DNA of 64,000 bases from Mycobacterium colombiense (lineage in GTDB: Bacteria; Actinomycetota; Actinomycetes; Mycobacteriales; Mycobacteriaceae), in the NCBI RefSeq assembly GCF_001953985.1, contig NZ_MBEI01000031.1:186001-250000 (forward strand). The letters run 5' to 3'. A program made the position numbers and the translations under genes. Below are positions 62,840-64,000 of the stretch, one piece after another. Each line of letters opens with the position of its first letter. Within the stretch, counting starts at the first letter, position 1. The notes below the pieces were generated by a model. The model was not told the origin of the DNA. It saw nothing but the letters and a program-made list of their open reading frames with translations, and did not search any database.

Positions 62840-64000
62840 CTACTTCGCGTCGACCTCGTCCTGGTACTTCTTGGTCATGTGCGCCACGGCGTCCAACTGT
62901 GACTGCGCGAGGTTCTCCCGGGCCTGGCCGGCGCGCGCGGCGGCGTCCAGTGTCGGCTGCGCCTGCCCCTGGAAGTGCGGCATCACCTCGGCGGCGAACA
63001 ACTCGGCGGACCGCCGGGTGGCGGCCGGGTTGGCCCACTCGTGGCCCATCTGCAGCATGCAGCCGAAACCGCCGGACTGATCCCACAACCGCTGCACCTG
63101 TTCGCGCGCCCGCTCGGGCGTGCCGATGACGCCCGCCCCGTTCTCATTGATGACGTCGATCATTTCGTCGAGCTGCTCGCCGGGCATCGTCATCTGCGGG
63201 AACGCGGCCACCTTCTGGAAGTAGCGGAACCACGGCTCGATGCCGAACTTGACCTCTTCACGGGCTTGCTTTTCGGTCTCGGCGAGGTGGAACAGGCCGA
63301 CCAGGCTCCAGTTCTTGCGGTCGACCTGCGTGCCGAATGCCGCGGCGCGCTCCTCGACGATGCCCCAGTGGTAGGACAGCGCATTGAAACCCTCGACGGT
63401 CAGGGTCGCGCCGATGGACAGCAGGCCGATGCCGTGCTTGCCGGCCAGCCGCGCGCCCGTCGGTGACGCGACCGCGGCGACGGACAGCGGGATCCCGCCG
63501 TCGGAGTACGGGGCAAGCTGCAGCTTGGCATCGAAGAGTTGGTGGGTTGCGGTCTTGGCGCTGACCGTCTCCCCCGCCAGCAACCGCACGACGATGTCGA
63601 GGTTGGTTTCCAGCAACTCTCGGGTGTCGGTGGGGGTGAGCCCGATCATCGACGAGTCGCTGGGCAGCGAGCCGGGCCCCACGCCGCCGATGATGCGGCC
63701 GTGCGTCAGGTGGTCCAGCAGCATCAGCCGGTCGGCGACCCAGAGCGGGTTGTGATACGACAACGAGATGACCCCGGTGCCGAACCGGATCCGCTTCGCC
63801 CGTTCGGCGGCCGCGGCGATGAAAATCTCTGGGGAACTGATGATTTCGCTGCCGGCCGAGTGGTGCTCGCCCAGCCACACTTCGTCGAAGCCGAGGGCGT
63901 CGAGGTGCTCGACGAACGCCAGATCCCGCTGCAGGGCCAGCGTCGGGTTGGTGCCCGCGCGGTGGAACGGGGCGATGAAGTATCCGAACCTGAGCTTCGA
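62840..64000 (-). CDS. LLM class flavin-dependent oxidoreductase (5' end beyond right edge)
   Basis: 386 residues visible, luciferase-like TIM barrel. The early segment LRFGYFIAPFHRAG and EHLDALGFDEVWLGEHH are the family start, followed by SSPEIFIAAAAERAKRIRFG, GRIIGGVGPGSLPSD and VAAVASPTGARLAGKHG. It uses FMN or F420; LLM proteins of this shape include alkanal monooxygenase-like enzymes. The C-terminus is helical and Gln-rich. The initiator codon lies outside the window, likely a few residues upstream. Confidence 0.9.
   Translation of the reverse strand, partial: SKLRFGYFIAPFHRAGTNPTLALQRDLAFVEHLDALGFDEVWLGEHHSAGSEIISSPEIFIAAAAERAKRIRFGTGVISLSYHNPLWVADRLMLLDHLTHGRIIGGVGPGSLPSDSSMIGLTPTDTRELLETNLDIVVRLLAGETVSAKTATHQLFDAKLQLAPYSDGGIPLSVAAVASPTGARLAGKHGIGLLSIGATLTVEGFNALSYHWGIVEERAAAFGTQVDRKNWSLVGLFHLAETEKQAREEVKFGIEPWFRYFQKVAAFPQMTMPGEQLDEMIDVINENGAGVIGTPERAREQVQRLWDQSGGFGCMLQMGHEWANPAATRRSAELFAAEVMPHFQGQAQPTLDAAARAGQARENLAQSQLDAVAHMTKKYQDEVDAK

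Overview
The window is high-GC actinobacterial DNA from a Mycobacterium. The signs are a PPE protein, two cutinase-like proteins, an MmpL transporter, a furA-katG pair, a FadD31-type fatty acyl-AMP ligase, mycobacterial tpx with C60/C93, a PapA-like acyltransferase, and many leaderless ATG/GTG starts behind a TANNNT -10 box. The gene content (several aldehyde and alcohol oxidoreductases, a CitA-type two-component system and a katG unlike the M. tuberculosis one) suggests a non-tuberculous species. No rRNA, tRNA, CRISPR array or insertion sequence was seen.

Layout. 1-9.8 kb: an hrpA helicase running off the left edge, a YihY/BrkB membrane protein, an enoyl-CoA hydratase coupled to a DUF3253 protein, a cutinase, a CsbD-plus-coiled-coil stress pair, a thioredoxin-fold protein, an alcohol dehydrogenase and a run of very small genes behind a SigF-like promoter. 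9.8-19.6 kb: a MOSC protein, a C39-protease-like lipoprotein, a PPE protein with a C-terminal SHOCT segment, a glycosyltransferase, a methyltransferase, an FAD/Rieske fusion, a coiled-coil protein and an L,D-transpeptidase. 19.6-22.5 kb: furA-katG with a leaderless furA promoter and a strong terminator. 22.5-32.9 kb: a Tat-exported DUF1906 protein; an operon of a GT4 glycosyltransferase, a methyltransferase and a prenyltransferase-fold protein behind an operator-like palindrome, with a second methyltransferase facing it; then a second cutinase, a CMD-family protein, a GH16 glucanase and small secreted or membrane proteins. 32.9-38.7 kb: aldehyde dehydrogenase, VOC, AraC, NAD-epimerase and a CitA/CitB-type two-component system.

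The most unusual part is 38.6-50.5 kb. All genes there lie on the minus strand: an MmpL/RND transporter, five tandem paralogous condensation-fold acyltransferase-like proteins of about 450 aa, and a more distant PapA-like acyltransferase. The genes fall into four probable transcription units: PapA-like + paralog 5; paralog 4; paralogs 3-2-1; and mmpL. Each unit is preceded by one copy of a conserved 62-63 bp element with a GTCGG-N5-CCGAC core, so they look like one co-regulated system. My inference is that it makes and exports an acylated lipid or glycolipid, as papA/mmpL pairs do for trehalose esters, but no polyketide synthase is present and the product is unknown.

50.5-64 kb: an acyl-CoA dehydrogenase-like flavoprotein divergent from a NYN-domain protein and a nitronate monooxygenase. 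Then a block resembling M. tuberculosis Rv1932-Rv1925 (tpx, GlxA-type regulator, DJ-1 protein, SDR, DUF2071 protein, fadD31), into which an HxlR regulator, a tautomerase and an NTF2-like gene are inserted. It ends with an SRPBCC protein, a Gln-rich membrane-anchored protein and an LLM-class flavin oxidoreductase cut by the right edge.
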